A DNA stretch of 5,469 nt from Nitrososphaerales archaeon (GCA_030042335.1 JASHZW010000149.1:1-5469), one strand, 5' to 3'; numbered from the stretch's first letter, positions 1 through 5,469 are shown. Translations and numbers: made by a program. Notes: generated by a model from the sequence alone, not told the origin.

Positions 1-481
1 ACAGATACGATCTTGCTTCCTCAAGATCCCTAACCGCGAAGTTGCTTACGCCGATCGCCCTGATTTTGCCCTCGAGGTATAATTTCTCCATGGCCTTCAT
101 CGTGTACTTCAGGGGAATCTGTTCCCATGGGTCAGGCCAGTGGACTTGGTAGAGGTCTATCTCCTTGACGCCGAGCCTGCTCATGCTTGCGGCCGCGGCC
201 TTCTGCAGCTCGTCGTACCTGAGGTGGGCACCGTAGACCTTCGTCGCGACCACGAAATTGTCCCTGCCGACCTGCTTGAGCGCCTTCCCGAGGACCGACT
301 CGCTGTGACCATTACCATAGGCTTCGGCGGTATCGACGAAATTGACTCCGAGGTTGTGCGCCTGCTCTACGGCCGCTATGACCTCATTGTCGTTGGCCTT
401 CCAGTCGTCGCTCGCCTGCCATAGCCCTATTCCGACCTTTGATACCTTGATTCCACTGTTGCCTAGGGTTGTCTTTTCCAC
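1..481 (-). CDS. Aldo/keto reductase, partial (C-terminus beyond left edge)
   Basis: A predicted NAD(P)H-dependent cytosolic aldo/keto reductase that would interconvert carbonyl compounds and alcohols; the substrate cannot be read from sequence. About 160 residues are visible, roughly the first half of a usual 270-330-residue TIM barrel. Reading leftward from the GTG at 481, the N-terminus has the family pattern KTTLGNSGIKVS. The catalytic tetrad is complete: Asp50 and Tyr55 in DTAEAYG, Lys81 in ATKVYG, and His114 in YQVHWPD. The strand motif GKIRAIGVSNF (about 138-148) follows, and the frame is open to the window edge. A second in-frame GTG at 490 would add three residues. I prefer 481 because it gives the common family N-terminus and has GTGAT just upstream, but 490 fits a leaderless transcript better. 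The gene is divergent from the HAD phosphatase. Family assignment is secure; exact start and substrate are not. Confidence 0.93.
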   Translation of the reverse strand, partial: MEKTTLGNSGIKVSKVGIGLWQASDDWKANDNEVIAAVEQAHNLGVNFVDTAEAYGNGHSESVLGKALKQVGRDNFVVATKVYGAHLRYDELQKAAAASMSRLGVKEIDLYQVHWPDPWEQIPLKYTMKAMEKLYLEGKIRAIGVSNFAVRDLEEARSYL

Positions 482-510
482 GTGAATCACGAAGACTCGG
501 CTACGCCACG

Positions 511-517
511 TTATATT
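511..517 (-). promoter_or_regulatory. Candidate archaeal TATA box for the aldo/keto reductase
   Basis: Read on the minus strand this AT-rich heptamer (AATATAA) is the only one in the divergent intergenic region. Its centre lies about 24 bases before the GTG at 490 and 33 before the GTG at 481. Archaeal TATA boxes usually sit about 25-30 bases before the transcript start, so transcription would begin close to the start codons and give a leaderless or very short-leader mRNA. The call rests on position and composition only. Confidence 0.45.
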
Positions 518-588
518 GCTTGCAAACCCATTCGGTAATCGAGCGGTAGAGTCAGCCAGTGGCCGGAACAAGAGTTATCACCGCATTC

Positions 589-608
589 CGTAGAAGGCAG
601 CTTCTATG
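589..608 (+). promoter_or_regulatory. Possible hairpin overlapping the start codon of the HAD phosphatase
   Basis: TAGAAG (591-596) and CTTCTA (601-606) are perfect inverted repeats around a four-base GCAG loop. A G-U and a C-G pair extend the stem to eight pairs and take in the ATG at 606-608. If the mRNA leader reaches position 589, the structure would occlude the start codon; in a leaderless transcript it would not form. The repeat is directly visible, while any function is inference. Confidence 0.25.
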
Positions 609-1250
609 TGGGCGGTTCTCTCTGATTTCGACGGGACCATCATCGAGAGGGATCTTGCCGAGCTCGCCTTGGTCGAGTTCGCACAGCCATACTGGGAGAG
701 GTTCAACGATATGCTGGCCGAAGGTAAAATCAACGTCGAGGAATGTGTTGCAAGACAGTACGAGATGATCAGAGCGAAATCTCGTGGCGAGATAACCGCA
801 TATCTGAGAAGATTCGCCACATTCAGATCAGGGCTCAAGGAACTGCTTGATGAGTGTCAGGCACGAAGTATCCCTTTCGCAATCGTCAGCGCGGGTCTGG
901 ATTTCACCATAAAGGGCACGTTCAAGGCATCGGGTATACCGACGCCTCGGCTCATCTGTCCCCGCTCGTACACCATACCGACCAAGGGATTCGGGCTAGT
1001 GTTCCCAAAGAGAAAGTTCCCCGTCTCGAGGGACTTCAAGGAGGACTCGGTAATGAGCTACAAGGAGCACGGATACCGCGTCCTGTATGTCGGTGATGGC
1101 GCCGGGGACGCGAACGCAGCAGAGAGCGCGGATAAGGTGTTCACGATCAGGTCCTCGACGCTCGACAGGATGTGCAGCGCCAGGAAAATCCCTCACACAA
1201 CGATCGAATCCTTCTATCCCATCACTGGGTTCCTCGCGACACATCGATAA
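606..1250 (+). CDS. HAD superfamily IB phosphatase, MtnX-like
   Basis: A 214-residue cytosolic Mg-dependent phosphohydrolase. The four HAD motifs are readable: motif I DFDGT (nucleophile Asp7, general acid/base Asp9), motif II Ser95 in IVSAG, motif III probably Lys145 (residues 141-148), and motif IV GDGAGD (Asp164, Asp168). The cap-region segment around residues 25-54, with FAQPYW and an EECVARQYEM stretch, resembles the MtnX/DKMTPPase branch, whose namesake dephosphorylates a methionine-salvage intermediate. That branch also holds many phosphatases of unknown substrate, and no other mtn gene is visible, so I give no symbol. An in-frame TAG at 591-593 restricts the start, and motif I begins six residues after the ATG at 606, as usual for the family. 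No good TATA box precedes it; GTTATCA near 574-580 is weakly placed. The start codon lies in a possible hairpin (589-608). Confidence 0.88.
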   Translation: MWAVLSDFDGTIIERDLAELALVEFAQPYWERFNDMLAEGKINVEECVARQYEMIRAKSRGEITAYLRRFATFRSGLKELLDECQARSIPFAIVSAGLDFTIKGTFKASGIPTPRLICPRSYTIPTKGFGLVFPKRKFPVSRDFKEDSVMSYKEHGYRVLYVGDGAGDANAAESADKVFTIRSSTLDRMCSARKIPHTTIESFYPITGFLATHR

Positions 1251-1310
1251 ATCATGTCCCGTCGAGCGGGGAACACCCACAACCGCAAGCCATTAGGAGT
1301 GAGATTGCGC

Positions 1311-1319
1311 TTTTATTAT
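1311..1319 (+). promoter_or_regulatory. Candidate TATA box for the GSA-type aminotransferase
   Basis: TTTTATTAT stands out in an otherwise GC-rich 93-base gap. Its centre is 29 bases before the ATG at 1344, so an archaeal transcript would start about two or three bases before that ATG and be essentially leaderless. No Shine-Dalgarno sequence lies directly before the ATG, which agrees with this. It suggests the aminotransferase is transcribed on its own rather than only by read-through from the phosphatase gene. Confidence 0.6.
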
Positions 1320-1343
1320 CGGGGCTGAGAACGCGAAGGCCGG

Positions 1344-2645
1344 ATGAAGAATTCAGAAAGACTCTACAAGAAATACTCGAAGCTCTCTCCAGGCGGTGTA
1401 CAGTCCAACTACAGGTTCGAGCAGCCCCACCCAATCTACTACAAGCACGCTGCAGGCTCGAAGCTCTGGGACCTCGACGGCAAGGAATACTGCGATTACG
1501 TCATCGGTTACGGGAGTATAGTGCTGGGTCACGCGGACCCGCGCGTCAAGCGAGCAGTGATCGAAGCCATCAACGCCGGGATGACGTCGGGAGTCGAGAC
1601 GGAGCTAGACTTCAAGCTCATCGACACGCTCTGCGGGATGATACCTTCGGCAGAAATGGCAAGGGTCTCAAACTCAGGAACTGAGGCGGTCATGCACGCC
1701 CTGATGATAGCGAGAGGCTACACGGGGAAGGACAAGATTGCAAAGGCGGAGGGAGGGTATCACGGATGGTATGATCCCGTGCTCGTGAGCTACCACCCTG
1801 AATTCAAGCAGGCAGGGCCAGAGAAGAATCCGCTGCCAATTCCGGCCTCCTCAGGACTGGCTCAAGCGGCGCTTGGATCGTCCATCATATTTCCGTACAA
1901 CGATGCCGAAAGCGCACACAGGATAATCACGAATCACAAGGACGAAATCGCGGCAGTCATGATAGAGCCCATCTGCTTCAACACGGGTGCTCTTATGCCA
2001 AAGAAGGGATTCCTTGAGGAACTCAGGGACGTAACCTCGGAGCTGGACATACCCCTGATCTTCGACGAGGTAATCACCGGCTTCAGGATAGCGCCGGGCG
2101 GAGCACAACAATACTTCAATGTCAAGCCCGACCTGTCGATATTCGGCAAGGCCATGGCCAACGGCTACCCGATAAGCGCGGTAGTCGGCAGAGAGGACCT
2201 GATCAACGTCTCGAAGCCCGGTGGTACTGTGGCATACGCGGGTACCTACAACGGAAACCAGATTAGCGCGGCTGCCTCATGCGCCACGCTTGATGTCCTA
2301 AAGAGCGGGTCGCTCCAGAAGTCCCTCGCCCGCAACACGGAGTACTTGAGGAAGAACTTGGAGGGACTTGCGGAGGGCAGGAAGTATGGACTCCGCTTCC
2401 AGGGGGTGGGCGGGAAGTTCCAGATCTTCTTCTCCGATCGCGTCATTTCGAACTACCGTGAGACAGTGGCCGTCAACGCGAAGGCCTACGCAGCGTTCAG
2501 GAAGAAGATGCTCGACAACGGAATACTCTTCCACTCCCACGAACTCTTCCACCACGGGATAACCGGGGCACACACGAAGGAGGATCTGGCGGACTTCGTT
2601 GAGAAGTTCGGAAGGTTCCTCGACTGGTACGACCGCAAGAACTAG
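1344..2645 (+). CDS. Class III PLP-dependent aminotransferase, glutamate-1-semialdehyde 2,1-aminomutase-like
   Basis: A complete 433-residue fold-type I aminotransferase, the usual length for glutamate-1-semialdehyde aminotransferases (GSAM, HemL), which make 5-aminolevulinate for tetrapyrroles. Visible landmarks are SPGGVQS (15-21), WDLDGKEYCDYV (42-53), NSGTEA (110-115, phosphate binding), YHGWYD (139-144), DEVITGFR (241-248, Asp241 facing the pyridine nitrogen), the Schiff-base lysine Lys269 in FGKAMANGYP, and GTYNGNQ (300-306). Two sites differ from textbook HemL: YHGH is replaced by YHGWYD, and the usual GTLSGNP loop reads GTYNGNQ. These suggest either a divergent HemL or a relative acting on another amino acid or amino-sugar. 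No other tetrapyrrole gene is visible. The ATG at 1344 is supported by the upstream TATA-like box and by alignment with family N-termini. PLP-enzyme assignment is very secure; the HemL function is not, so I withhold the symbol. Confidence 0.9.
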   Translation: MKNSERLYKKYSKLSPGGVQSNYRFEQPHPIYYKHAAGSKLWDLDGKEYCDYVIGYGSIVLGHADPRVKRAVIEAINAGMTSGVETELDFKLIDTLCGMIPSAEMARVSNSGTEAVMHALMIARGYTGKDKIAKAEGGYHGWYDPVLVSYHPEFKQAGPEKNPLPIPASSGLAQAALGSSIIFPYNDAESAHRIITNHKDEIAAVMIEPICFNTGALMPKKGFLEELRDVTSELDIPLIFDEVITGFRIAPGGAQQYFNVKPDLSIFGKAMANGYPISAVVGREDLINVSKPGGTVAYAGTYNGNQISAAASCATLDVLKSGSLQKSLARNTEYLRKNLEGLAEGRKYGLRFQGVGGKFQIFFSDRVISNYRETVAVNAKAYAAFRKKMLDNGILFHSHELFHHGITGAHTKEDLADFVEKFGRFLDWYDRKN

Positions 2646-2689
2646 ATAGGAGTCCGCTCTACGCAGCTGCCTCAACCTTGGAGTTCAGC

Positions 2690-2705
2690 CGTATAGCTTA
2701 ATACG
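2690..2705 (+). promoter_or_regulatory. Candidate msrB promoter with inverted repeat
   Basis: CGTAT (2690-2694) and ATACG (2701-2705) form a perfect five-base inverted repeat around AGCTTA. The AT-rich part (about 2698-2703) is the best TATA-like element in the gap before msrB. It predicts a transcript start near 2726, about 15 bases before the ATG at 2741. A palindrome over a TATA element could be a repressor operator, but five-base arms can arise by chance. Confidence 0.35.
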
Positions 2706-2740
2706 AACGGCGCGCCCTGAAACGACGATAAAAGTTGAAA

Positions 2741-3115
2741 ATGAACAAACTGACTCCTGAAGAGGAGCAAATCATAGTCCACAGGGGAACCGAGATGCCT
2801 TTCTCGGGCGAATACGAGCACAACTTCAAGGCGGGCACCTACGTCTGCAGGAGATGCGAGACACCACTGTATCGTTCCGAAGACAAGTTCGACGCTGGAT
2901 GTGGTTGGCCGGCGTTCGACGACGAGATACCTGGGGCGGTGAAAAGGATAAAGGATGCAGACGGACACCGGACCGAGATCGAGTGCGCGGCTTGCGGAGC
3001 GCACCTAGGCCACGTCTTCATGGGAGAGGGTTTCACCCGGAAGAACACCAGGCACTGTGCCAACTCGATATCGCTCAAGTTCATCCCGAAGGCAGTCGCG
3101 ACAGAGAAAGTCTGA
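2741..3115 (+). CDS. msrB: Peptide methionine (R)-S-oxide reductase MsrB
   Basis: A complete single-domain MsrB of 124 residues that reduces the R-epimer of methionine sulfoxide in oxidised proteins, normally recycled by thioredoxin. Counted from the ATG at 2741, it shows the N-terminal KLTPEEEQ and GTEMPFSGEY motifs, two zinc-binding CxxC pairs (Cys36/Cys39 and Cys82/Cys85), GCGWPAFD with Cys54 at a position where many MsrBs place the resolving cysteine, HLGHVF (88-93), and NTRHCANS with the likely catalytic Cys106. All expected residues are present, so it should be active. There is no signal peptide, hence a cytosolic enzyme. It stands alone, with no MsrA domain fused or adjacent. A TTG at 2735 would add two residues; the ATG gives the usual family N-terminus. 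No clear Shine-Dalgarno precedes it. It converges on the luciferase-like gene with a single base between the two stops. Confidence 0.97.
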   Translation: MNKLTPEEEQIIVHRGTEMPFSGEYEHNFKAGTYVCRRCETPLYRSEDKFDAGCGWPAFDDEIPGAVKRIKDADGHRTEIECAACGAHLGHVFMGEGFTRKNTRHCANSISLKFIPKAVATEKV

Positions 3116-3116
3116 T

Positions 3117-3959
3117 TCACGCCAGCCTGCTCAGTCTTTCGACTACGGAGGTCTTGTATCCCTCATCTCCCGAAACGTAAGGGTAGACTATTGGAAGCTC
3201 GACACCGGCCTCCACGAACTTCTCAAGCATCCCGATTACCTCCACATCAGAAGGGTTCGCCATCGATATCTCCCGAAGTTCGTCCGGAATCGTGGACCCA
3301 CGGCCAAGTCCACGGATTGCGACTGACACGCCGATTTCTTCGAACATCGCATGATACTGGGGAATTCGGTCATACATCCTGATTTCGTCTATCAGCATCT
3401 TCCTTGCGACCGCGTCCTTCTCAGCGAAGAACAGCTTCACATAGCATCCGAGTGTGAACTTCCCTCTCTTTCCCTTCGGCCGTATCTCGCTTACGAAGTC
3501 CGGGGAACAAAAGTTGAGTACAGCGCCCTCTGCGTGCCGACTTGCCATAGAGAGTATCTTCCCTCTTAGAGCTGCGAAGAATATGGGCGGCGTCGTCCGA
3601 CCGGGATAGGCCTCTCGAAGTTTCGATGCGAGGCTCACTAGTCCCTGCACGGCTGAACCACCGATTCCTGGACCGGTGCCCACTCCCAAGATGAACCTTC
3701 CCCCGGACCCCTCGCTCAAGGTATTGACCCTAGCGAGTAGCATCTCAGCTCCATAATCAGACGACTTGATCACCCCGGTAGCGACGCGGAGACGTCGGGT
3801 CTCGCCGAGCGCTATTCCGCACATATCGAGTGGGTCGAAGGCTTTCCCGACAGACGGGAACCACACAGAATCGACACGGGTCTCGTCGAGCAGAGGGACG
3901 AGCTTGCTAATCAAGCTGGGCTCGAAGACGGTAGCGCGAAGGGCCATTCCCATCTTCAT
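3117..3959 (-). CDS. Luciferase-like / F420-type flavin oxidoreductase, short form
   Basis: A 280-residue protein of the bacterial luciferase-like superfamily, TIM-barrel enzymes using F420 or FMN; in archaea the best-known member is methylene-tetrahydromethanopterin reductase (Mer). Supporting motifs are VDSVWFPS (29-36), DPLDMCGIALGETRRLRVATGVI (split as DPLDMCGIAL and RRLRVATGVI, 42-64), GGRFILGVGTGP (86-97), and the later barrel strand TPPIFFAALRGK with AEGAVLN (123-149). Members usually run about 300-350 residues. Here only some 27 residues separate the GVGTGPG glycines from PPIFFAAL, so the usual mid-barrel insertion looks shortened. The cofactor and substrate are not readable, and it is too divergent to call Mer. 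Starts at 3959, 3953 and 3947 are all ATG in frame; 3959 is best because an AGGTG lies seven bases upstream. It follows the unknown gene by four bases, a likely two-gene operon. Confidence 0.85.
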   Translation of the reverse strand: MKMGMALRATVFEPSLISKLVPLLDETRVDSVWFPSVGKAFDPLDMCGIALGETRRLRVATGVIKSSDYGAEMLLARVNTLSEGSGGRFILGVGTGPGIGGSAVQGLVSLASKLREAYPGRTTPPIFFAALRGKILSMASRHAEGAVLNFCSPDFVSEIRPKGKRGKFTLGCYVKLFFAEKDAVARKMLIDEIRMYDRIPQYHAMFEEIGVSVAIRGLGRGSTIPDELREISMANPSDVEVIGMLEKFVEAGVELPIVYPYVSGDEGYKTSVVERLSRLA

Positions 3960-3963
3960 CTGG

Positions 3964-4530
3964 CTACACCTGCATGGCCTGAGCGTAGGCCTCTTTCAGC
4001 GCGTTAAGGCTCGTCCCGATTTTTCTGGCGAGCGTCTTGCTGTCCACCTTCGCTATCCTGACCGCAAAACTGAACACAACTATGCCCTTCGAGCCACTCT
4101 TCCTGAGCTCAAGGTGTGCCTTCTTGTCTCTTGATACGCGGTCGGCCACCTCCTCGTACCTCTGTATCCTCTGGTAGACTAGTGGATATTCGCGGCCGAA
4201 CCTGGCTTGAAACTCCTTGCTACCGAACTCCGAGTAGTTCACATCTATGGACGCCGCAGCAGCCTCCTCCCCGTAGGCTACCTCGATCCAGTCGATGGTG
4301 TCGCCGAGGGGGAGAGATTCCATCCATATCGCTCCCTCCTCCTCTTTCCAGACTTCATTCAGATACGGAATCACCCTTGCCTGCTGCATGTCGTTACACT
4401 TGAGGAACCACTTCGGTTGAAGCGACCGGTTTCGTAACTGGTCCGGAACATTCGTTGCCTCGAACTTCGTCCCGGTAAGGCTCAAGAGCATTTCCTGAAC
4501 CGCTTCGACCTCCTTGACGGCAGGCGCCAA
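3964..4530 (-). CDS. Protein of unknown family, co-transcribed with the luciferase-like gene
   Basis: I do not recognise this 188-residue protein. It has no signal peptide or membrane segment. It is rich in charged residues, with one cysteine (Cys45) and four tryptophans (41, 61, 69, 81). Likely structure by eye is an N-terminal helix (about 4-17), a Trp-rich acidic middle (WKEEEGAIWMES, 61-72), an acidic strand-like stretch WIEVAYGEE (81-89), a basic helix with EFQARFGREYPLVYQRI (106-122) running to about 140, a hydrophobic strand GIVVFSFAVRIAKV (149-162), and a C-terminal helix (164-186). It ends four bases before the luciferase-like ATG, so the two proteins probably share a process. The start is uncertain: an in-frame TGA at 4537-4539 limits it, leaving TTG at 4530 or the first ATG at 4491 (residue 14). 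A GGAGGT at about 4509-4514 is too far, some 16 bases, from that ATG. A real protein is likely; its function is unknown. Confidence 0.72.
   Translation of the reverse strand: MAPAVKEVEAVQEMLLSLTGTKFEATNVPDQLRNRSLQPKWFLKCNDMQQARVIPYLNEVWKEEEGAIWMESLPLGDTIDWIEVAYGEEAAAASIDVNYSEFGSKEFQARFGREYPLVYQRIQRYEEVADRVSRDKKAHLELRKSGSKGIVVFSFAVRIAKVDSKTLARKIGTSLNALKEAYAQAMQV
3967..3971 (-). promoter_or_regulatory. Ribosome binding site of the luciferase-like gene
   Basis: AGGTG on the minus strand matches the core of the archaeal anti-Shine-Dalgarno complement (GGAGGTGATC). It ends seven bases before the ATG at 3959, within the last codons of the upstream gene. This selects 3959 over the two downstream in-frame ATGs and supports translation from a shared mRNA. 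Confidence 0.6.
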
Positions 4531-4644
4531 AATCGATCATCGCATCCCGATTAGCCAGGAGCCTGCAAAAGCCCATCTCGTCATCCTGCGGCCACCAACG
4601 GCCCAACGGTTCGTCGCAAACTTCCAAGAACACCGTCGCCCGAG

Positions 4645-4652
4645 TAAATAAA
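4645..4652 (-). promoter_or_regulatory. Candidate TATA box for the unknown/luciferase-like operon
   Basis: Read on the minus strand this is TTTATTTA, the most TATA-like octamer in the 211-base gap. It predicts a transcript start near 4622 and hence a leader of about 90 bases before the TTG at 4530, unlike the near-leaderless arrangement of the other genes here. Either the leader is real, the start lies elsewhere, or this box is fortuitous. Confidence 0.45.
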
Positions 4653-4718
4653 GCATCATTGAGTGTCTTTACGGTGCGTCGAGACAGAGCGTTCTCTACT
4701 CTATGGGACGGCGTCGCA

Positions 4719-4733
4719 CATAAACAAAGTACG
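4719..4733 (-). terminator. Possible T-rich terminator after the SDR gene
   Basis: About nine bases past the SDR stop, the minus strand reads ACTTTGTTTATG, a short T-rich run in GC-rich surroundings. Archaeal termination depends mainly on oligo-T tracts rather than hairpins, so this is the best local candidate. The T runs are only three long, so the call is weak; the same bases could be a weak promoter element. Confidence 0.2.
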
Positions 4734-4741
4734 CGCCGGCT

Positions 4742-5469
4742 TCAGTCCATGACTTCGCCACCGTCCACCACGATTCCCTGGCCTGTGATGTAGCTCGAAT
4801 CGTCGCTGGCCAGAAAGAGAGCGACATTCGCGACCTCGTCTGGTCTCCCGAACCTCCCTTCCGGTATGGAGCTTCGGTACGCCTCCGCTCCCTCCTGGCC
4901 GAGCCAATCCACCCAACCAGTCTCGATCGAGCCCAGAATCATACAGTTCACCCTAATCCCCGGGGCGAGCAGCCTTGCAAGCATCTTGGTCTTTGTCAGC
5001 ACGGCCGCTTTGGCGCATGCGTAGACGAGGCCTTGGGTGTCACCGACGAGAACGGGTGTGGACGAGATGTTGATTATCGTCCCCCCCTTCGTCATCAGTG
5101 GGACGGCGCGCTGGTCGCACGAGAACCCTCCCACGAGGTCCGTCGAGAGGACCTTCTGCCACATCGCGGGGGTGATATTGCTCAGCGTGGCGTTCCAGAT
5201 GCTCGCGTTGGCCACTCCCGCGTTGTTCATCAACACATCCAGCCTGCCGAATCTATCGGCTATGAAATCGAACATTCTGCCCACGTCCTCAGGGTTCGAG
5301 ATGTCCGCCTTGATGGGCAGCGCCTCCCCGCCGGACTTCTGTATGTCTCCCACCACCTCGTTCGCCTCCATCTCCGAGTTCCTGAAGTTCACCATCACAG
5401 TAGCTCCTTCCGCGGCGAACACTCGCGATATCGCTGCCCCTATCCCTCTACTCCCTCCGGTCACCAAAG
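4742..5469 (-). CDS. Short-chain dehydrogenase/reductase, FabG-like (N-terminus beyond right edge)
   Basis: A classical SDR with a Rossmann fold, cytosolic, oxidising or reducing an unknown alcohol/carbonyl pair with NAD(P)H. The frame is open to the right edge and the first full codons read LVTGGSRGIG, so only a handful of N-terminal residues are missing; the TTG at 5467 is an internal leucine codon. Counting from it: TGGSRGIG (3-10, dinucleotide binding), NFRN after strand 2 (27-30, suggesting NADP), ADIS (54-57), NNAG (81-84), NISS (133-136, catalytic serine), YACAK (Tyr149, Lys153), and C-terminal ITGQGIVVDGG (227-237). Two hallmark positions differ. The catalytic-tetrad Asn of the usual NLxG motif is Asp110 (STDLVGGF), and the PG after strand 6 reads LGS (178-180). 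FabG or glucose-dehydrogenase-like activity is possible, but the substrate is open. It is separated by 211 bases from the next gene on the strand. Confidence 0.92.
   Translation of the reverse strand, partial: LVTGGSRGIGAAISRVFAAEGATVMVNFRNSEMEANEVVGDIQKSGGEALPIKADISNPEDVGRMFDFIADRFGRLDVLMNNAGVANASIWNATLSNITPAMWQKVLSTDLVGGFSCDQRAVPLMTKGGTIINISSTPVLVGDTQGLVYACAKAAVLTKTKMLARLLAPGIRVNCMILGSIETGWVDWLGQEGAEAYRSSIPEGRFGRPDEVANVALFLASDDSSYITGQGIVVDGGEVMD

Noticed and set aside
140..424. Plus-strand open frame of 94 codons
   Set aside because: It lies opposite the aldo/keto reductase, whose catalytic tetrad is clear on the minus strand; the plus-strand product has no recognisable motif.
996..1280. 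Minus-strand open frame opposite the 3' end of the HAD gene
   Set aside because: It is a shadow of the HAD frame carrying motif IV; Arg/Gly-rich product without family features.
1172..1684. Plus-strand open frame of 170 codons bridging the HAD and aminotransferase genes
   Set aside because: It overlaps both well-supported genes in another frame, and its product is Arg/Gln-rich and low in structure, typical of a shadow frame in GC-rich DNA.
2298..2675. Minus-strand open frame of 125 codons
   Set aside because: It is opposite the aminotransferase C-terminal domain, whose frame is continuous with the conserved PLP motifs.
606..3115. A methionine-related cluster (MtnX-like phosphatase with MsrB)
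   Set aside because: The phosphatase substrate is not determinable, the aminotransferase between them has no methionine link, and each of the downstream genes appears to have its own promoter. No other mtn gene is present.
4674..4719. Short inverted repeat GTGCG / CGCAC
   Set aside because: Five-base arms about 35 bases apart are expected by chance.
4531..4741. tRNA, C/D box RNA or riboswitch in the 211-base gap
   Set aside because: No cloverleaf with a T-loop consensus on either strand. ATGATGC resembles a C box but has no matching D box nearby, and only short stems of four or five pairs were found.

Overview
The window looks like a stretch of an archaeal chromosome or metagenomic contig, moderately GC-rich by eye. 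The archaeal call rests on three things. Arginine codons are rich in AGG/AGA and isoleucine uses many ATA codons. AT-rich TATA-like boxes lie about 25-30 bases upstream of likely transcript starts that fall at or very near start codons (for example 1311-1319 before the ATG at 1344). The clearest Shine-Dalgarno match (AGGTG) precedes an operon-internal gene. A luciferase-like protein of the F420-type reductase superfamily fits an archaeon. A methionine sulfoxide reductase B hints at an aerobic or oxygen-exposed, non-hyperthermophilic one. The lineage cannot be fixed from this sequence.

Layout, left to right. (1) 1-481, minus: 5' part of an aldo/keto reductase, cut by the left edge. (2) 491-605: divergent intergenic region. 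(3) 606-1250, plus: HAD-IB (MtnX-like) phosphatase. (4) 1344-2645, plus: class III PLP aminotransferase of the glutamate-1-semialdehyde aminotransferase type, with its own TATA-like box. (5) 2741-3115, plus: MsrB, with an inverted repeat over its candidate promoter. (6) 3117-3959, minus: short luciferase-like oxidoreductase whose stop lies one base from the MsrB stop. (7) 3964-4530, minus: protein of unknown family directly upstream of and probably co-transcribed with (6). (8) 4531-4741: intergenic region with a TATA-like box reading leftward. (9) 4742-5469, minus: short-chain dehydrogenase/reductase, cut by the right edge just before its N-terminal glycine motif.

Four of the seven genes are predicted oxidoreductases, but nothing ties them into one pathway. 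The only convincing operon is the unknown protein plus the luciferase-like protein. No rRNA, tRNA, CRISPR array, insertion sequence or phage gene was seen. The points most worth following are the unknown-protein/luciferase-like pair, the SDR with two altered hallmark residues, the unsettled substrate of the aminotransferase, and small inverted repeats at start or promoter sites. I found no clear new multi-gene system.
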